Shown here: positions 60,769 to 64,000 of the stretch, piece after piece | How the letters are laid out: every line of letters begins with the position of its first letter | Numbering within the stretch: the first letter of the stretch is position 1 | NCBI RefSeq assembly: GCF_050314255.1 | Contig: NZ_JBNPMZ010000009.1 | Span: forward strand, 54,154-118,153 | Source: Claveliimonas sp034178805 | GTDB taxonomy: Bacteria; Bacillota; Clostridia; Lachnospirales; Lachnospiraceae | DNA length: 64,000 nucleotides | Direction: 5' to 3' | Notes under the pieces: model-generated | The model's input: only the letters and a program-made list of their open reading frames with translations | Told to the model about the DNA's origin: nothing | Database searches by the model: none | Made by a program: the position numbers and the translations under genes

Positions 60769-61919
60769 TAAATAAAAAAGAGTGTTGTGGATGTACAGCC
60801 TGTATGCATATATGTCCGTTGAAATGTATTACAATGCAAGAAGATGAAGAAGGGTTTCTTTATCCGATTGTAGAAAAAGAAAAATGTATTCATTGTCATC
60901 AATGTGAAAAAGTGTGTCCTATTCAAAATAAAAGTATTTTAAATAAAAAAACAGAGACGTTTGTAGGCTATAGCAAAGATGAAGAAATTAGAAAACAAAG
61001 TTCATCTGGAGGAATTTTTTCTGTTCTTGCTGAATGGATTTTACAGCAAAATGGAGTGATTTTTGGTGCCGCGTTTGATGAAGAATTTGAAGTTCGTCAT
61101 ATTGCTATAGAAACGAAAGAAGAGTTGTCAAAATTACGTGGAAGTAAGTATGTTGAAAGTCGACTAGAAAATGTTTATCCCGAGGCAAGACAATACTTGG
61201 AAATGAAACGTATAGTTTTGTTCACAGGGACGGCTTGTCAGATTGCAGGATTAAAAAAATATCTTAATAAAGAATATGAAAATTTGTATACAGTGGATGT
61301 TCTTTGTCATGGTGTTCCATCATCAAAAATTTGGCGAATGTATTTAGAAGAAAAAAGGAATCAGTATCATGCTTCAATCGAAAAATTTGAATTTCGTAAC
61401 AAGAAGAACGGATGGAATAACTTTTTTATAAATATTGCTTTTTCTAATAAGCAGCAATATAGTGTGCATTTTTTTGAAGATGAATATATGAGATTATTTT
61501 TAGGTAATATAGATTTGCGTCCGTCGTGTTATGAGTGCCATTTTAAAGGATTCCCAAGAACATCAGACATGACGATAGGAGATGGCTGGGGAATAGAAAA
61601 ACTTATGCCTGATATGAATGATGATAAAGGGGTGTCTATTATTTTATTACATTCGACAAAAGGTGAGAAAATGCTTGAAGCAATTAGGAACAAACTTGTT
61701 GTGAGAGGAGCAAAATTGAATGAAGTATTGCCTCCAACAGCAGAATCAAGAAAACCAGCGGAAATGCATCCAAACAGAAAAAAATTTCTGGAGGGTATGA
61801 GAAGAGGAGAAAGTTTTGAGATTTTATATGAATATGTTCAAAAAAGCTTTATTCAAAGAGGAGTGAGTTTTCTTCGAAGTATTTTTAATAAGATTAAATT
61901 TATAGTGGTAAAGAATTAG
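60753..61919 (+). CDS. FrhB-like 2[4Fe-4S] protein (coenzyme F420 hydrogenase beta subunit C-terminal family)
   Basis: A 388-residue protein. The N-terminus has two ferredoxin clusters, CCGCTACMHICP and CIHCHQCEKVCP, then SSSGGIFSVLAEW (about residue 80), a FTGTACQIAGLKKYL flavin-like region, and a C-terminal FrhB domain with DMTIGDGWG. Such proteins are usual in EPS loci beside polysaccharide pyruvyl transferases, with no proven job; a flavin-dependent redox modification is plausible. Start is ATG 60753 (16-base overlap with the flippase) or ATG 60765 (ATGA overlap, better fit to relatives). Confidence 0.88.
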   Translation: MEKKMINKKECCGCTACMHICPLKCITMQEDEEGFLYPIVEKEKCIHCHQCEKVCPIQNKSILNKKTETFVGYSKDEEIRKQSSSGGIFSVLAEWILQQNGVIFGAAFDEEFEVRHIAIETKEELSKLRGSKYVESRLENVYPEARQYLEMKRIVLFTGTACQIAGLKKYLNKEYENLYTVDVLCHGVPSSKIWRMYLEEKRNQYHASIEKFEFRNKKNGWNNFFINIAFSNKQQYSVHFFEDEYMRLFLGNIDLRPSCYECHFKGFPRTSDMTIGDGWGIEKLMPDMNDDKGVSIILLHSTKGEKMLEAIRNKLVVRGAKLNEVLPPTAESRKPAEMHPNRKKFLEGMRRGESFEILYEYVQKSFIQRGVSFLRSIFNKIKFIVVKN

Positions 61920-61938
61920 CAGATGAGGAAATGAGAGA

Positions 61939-62880
61939 ATGATCAGCATAATAATGCCAGTATATAATTCTGAAAAATATGTTTCGGAAGCAATTGAGAG
62001 TGTATGTAATCAGAGTTATAATCATTGGGAACTGTTGATTGTCAATGATGGCTCAACGGATCATACTTCAAAAATCATAGATGATTATTCAAAAAAAGAC
62101 TCCCGTATAAAAATATTCCATAGAAATAATGAAGGGGTTTCTACGGCGAGAAATTTTGCATTGAGTCAAATATGTGGAGAGTATGTTACATTTATTGATA
62201 GTGACGATGTGTATCATAGAGATCGTTTGGAAAGAATGTTGCAAGTGTTTGAACAGTATACAAATTGTGATATCGTCTTTTCAAGGCATAAAGAATTTAA
62301 AGGTAGATTGAACAAGGATGAGAGCATCGGCTCAGAAAAAGTTGTGCTCAGTGATGATGATATACTTGAAAAAGTAATTTCTGATTCAAGGTGTCATTTT
62401 ATGTGTAATACAATGATGAAGGCAGAAATCGCAAAAAAAGAAAAATTTGCACCGATACGTTTCGCAGAAGATTTTTGTTATATCCGGGATTGTGCTTGCC
62501 ATTGCAGTCAAATGGCTATTTTGGATGAGGTATTATATTTTTATAGACGAGATAATGAGAATGCAATGACCAGTCATTTTTTTTCGGAAAAATATGTTCC
62601 AGATTATATGAAGTTAGTTGAGAATATTTATAAATTTTGTAAAAATCATAAATTGGAGAATGACTTTTACAAAAGGATGGTTGCACGCGAATATGCTCAA
62701 AATAGTATGAGAATTAGAAAAAGCTCATCATATTCAAAGTTTGTTGCATGTATGAATGATAAGAAGTTTAGAGAGGGGATGGGATTTGCAGATGCGTCAC
62801 AGTGTACGTTGTTTGAAAGAGTATTGTTTTGTATGGTAAAGTACAAAATATATTTTCCGTTCGCTTTTTGGATTTGGTAA
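61939..62880 (+). CDS. glycosyltransferase family 2
   Basis: A 313-residue GT-A enzyme. The start SIIMPVYNSEKYVSEAIES is followed by IVNDGSTDHTS, GVSTARNFAL and the metal site DSDDVYH (about residue 89). Its C-terminal half (FMCNTMMKAEIAKKEKFAP and a FAEDFCYIRD segment) is the acceptor-variable part. It lies between the FrhB-like gene and an acyltransferase. It is AT-rich like its neighbours. Confidence 0.87.
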   Translation: MISIIMPVYNSEKYVSEAIESVCNQSYNHWELLIVNDGSTDHTSKIIDDYSKKDSRIKIFHRNNEGVSTARNFALSQICGEYVTFIDSDDVYHRDRLERMLQVFEQYTNCDIVFSRHKEFKGRLNKDESIGSEKVVLSDDDILEKVISDSRCHFMCNTMMKAEIAKKEKFAPIRFAEDFCYIRDCACHCSQMAILDEVLYFYRRDNENAMTSHFFSEKYVPDYMKLVENIYKFCKNHKLENDFYKRMVAREYAQNSMRIRKSSSYSKFVACMNDKKFREGMGFADASQCTLFERVLFCMVKYKIYFPFAFWIW

Positions 62881-62927
62881 TTTGTGAACTGTGAACTGGA
62901 AGTGAATTAGCGAAAAAGGAAACCGTT

Positions 62928-64000
62928 ATGAGAGAAAAAAATTATGGAATCGACACACTGAGAATACTTGCTATGTTTATGGTGACGATATTACACATAT
63001 TAACTCAGGGTGGAATTTTAAATGCATCAGGCAGATTTACAAGTCAATATGAAGCAGGATGGTTTCTCCAAATTGCGGCATTTTGCGCAGTGGATATTTA
63101 TGCCCTTATTTCCGGATATGTATGGGTTTCTGCAAGGTATAGATATAGAAATATAATAGAATTATGGTTACAGGTTCTATTTTACACGTTTTCCATTACT
63201 GCATTGTTTTGGGCTGTTGTCCCATCTTCTGTATCTGCAATGGAATGGATGAAAGCATTATTTCCGGTAATGTTTAATCAGTACTGGTATTTCTCATCTT
63301 ATGTTGCACTTTTTTTGTTTATACCGCTCTTAAATATAGTTCTTGAGAAGATGGAAAAAAGACAGTTGCAATTCTGTATTGGAATAATACTTGTCTTCTT
63401 TAGCTGTATACAGACGGTGTTTTATAGTGACGCGTTTGGAACAAATGATGGATATAGTGCAATCTGGCTTATGATTTTATATTTAGTAGGCGGCTATGTA
63501 AAGAAGTATGGCCGAAGTATAGAAGGAAAAGCAACAAGGTTTCTTTTAGGATATTTTATTATGGTGGGATTTACATGGTTATCCAAACTGTTTATTGAAA
63601 TTCTGACCCTGCGTTTCCTGGGTGAAGTTCGCGCTGGGAACTATCTGATCAGCTATAAATCTCCTACAATCCTGTTTGCAGCAGTTTTTTTGCTTTTATT
63701 TTTTGAAAGGATTAATATATCTTCGTTTTGGAAAAAGGTGATATGCTTTTGCTCACCAATGGCATTCGGTGTTTATTTAATACACAATCATCCACTGGTC
63801 TTTTATTATTTGATGAAGGACAGATTTTCAGAGTATGCCGGATTTCCATGGATACTGGAAATTTTGGCAGTGTTTGGAACGGCGGTATGCATCAATTTGA
63901 TTTGTTATATGATTGATTTTATCCGATTAGAATTATTTAAAAGATTACATATTAGGGAAAAGATAGATATGTTTGAGGAAAAGATGAAAGTTGTTTTAAA
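62928..64000 (+). CDS. acyltransferase 3 family membrane protein, 3' end cut by window
   Basis: About 357 codons are open from ATG 62928 to the right edge without a stop. It begins GIDTLRILAMFMVTILHI, the signature of the OatA/WecH-type acyltransferase 3 family, with the active-site His in the first helix. About nine or ten hydrophobic helices follow, including FCAVDIYALISGYVW and MAFGVYLIHNHPL, the family's late signature. It should O-acetylate or otherwise acylate a sugar of the exopolysaccharide at the membrane. The ribosome site is AAAAAGGA. It is the last gene seen and shows the locus goes on beyond the window. Confidence 0.88.
   Translation, partial: MREKNYGIDTLRILAMFMVTILHILTQGGILNASGRFTSQYEAGWFLQIAAFCAVDIYALISGYVWVSARYRYRNIIELWLQVLFYTFSITALFWAVVPSSVSAMEWMKALFPVMFNQYWYFSSYVALFLFIPLLNIVLEKMEKRQLQFCIGIILVFFSCIQTVFYSDAFGTNDGYSAIWLMILYLVGGYVKKYGRSIEGKATRFLLGYFIMVGFTWLSKLFIEILTLRFLGEVRAGNYLISYKSPTILFAAVFLLLFFERINISSFWKKVICFCSPMAFGVYLIHNHPLVFYYLMKDRFSEYAGFPWILEILAVFGTAVCINLICYMIDFIRLELFKRLHIREKIDMFEEKMKVVL

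Overview
The window reads as a chromosomal segment of an anaerobic, Gram-positive gut-type Firmicute, most likely a Lachnospiraceae member (Clostridia). The basis is the class III fructose-bisphosphatase, the hom / phosphoglycerate-mutase-like homoserine kinase / lysC arrangement, the tig-clpP-clpX-lon-engB block, strong AGGAGG-type ribosome sites, and the style of the sugar and exopolysaccharide loci. Genus cannot be resolved by eye. Almost everything is on the + strand; only four genes (an XRE regulator, a CYTH protein and a two-gene toxin-antitoxin-like pair) are on the - strand. No rRNA, tRNA, CRISPR array, insertion sequence or prophage was seen.

Region 1 (1-20.4 kb) is housekeeping: the 3' end of dapB, fbp (class III), a small Asn/Asp-rich lipoprotein, a eukaryotic-type HisA, secA, prfB with an intact programmed +1 frameshift, an aspartate-pathway operon (hom, a predicted homoserine kinase of the phosphoglycerate mutase family, lysC), an XRE regulator, a CYTH protein, a DJ-1/PfpI protein, then the protein quality-control block tig, clpP, clpX, lon, followed by engB and an AI-2E family transporter. 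A dense series of hairpins lies between clpX and lon.

Region 2 (20.4-32.2 kb) is a beta-galactoside utilisation locus: an AraC regulator, a small membrane protein, an ABC importer without its own ATPase (binding lipoprotein, two permeases), and three beta-galactosidases of three different families in a row (GH2, GH42, GH35). A palindromic candidate operator precedes the binding-protein gene, and terminator-like hairpins separate binding protein, permeases and hydrolases.

Region 3 (32.3-34.6 kb) holds a DUF554 membrane protein and a divergent pair made of an HTH-DUF3990 protein (probable ADP-ribosyltransferase-like toxin fused to an XRE DNA-binding domain) and an overlapping small partner.

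Region 4 (34.6-64 kb) is a very large cell-surface and exopolysaccharide locus. It starts with a secreted 1115-residue protein with three InlB-type repeats. Then comes a compact four-gene cassette (HPr-kinase-like protein, 59-residue peptide, PqqD-like protein, S24/S26 peptidase) that looks like a peptide-modification (RiPP-like) system. This runs directly into a Gram-positive Pel-type exopolysaccharide operon: a polytopic membrane protein, PelD fused to an apparently dead epimerase domain and carrying an intact c-di-GMP I-site in a degenerate GGDEF domain, PelE, a DUF2194/PelA-like protein, PelF and PelG. From about 50 kb the operon continues with a tailoring cassette of eight glycosyltransferases, a hexapeptide acetyltransferase, a polysaccharide pyruvyl transferase, a Wzx-type flippase, an FrhB-like iron-sulfur protein and an acyltransferase cut by the window edge. 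The DNA becomes visibly more AT-rich from about 53 kb, suggesting an exchangeable or acquired section.

The most promising system is the association of the kinase / peptide / PqqD / peptidase cassette and a repeat-rich secreted protein with a c-di-GMP-controlled Pel operon. Its parts are recognisable, but their joint role is inference.
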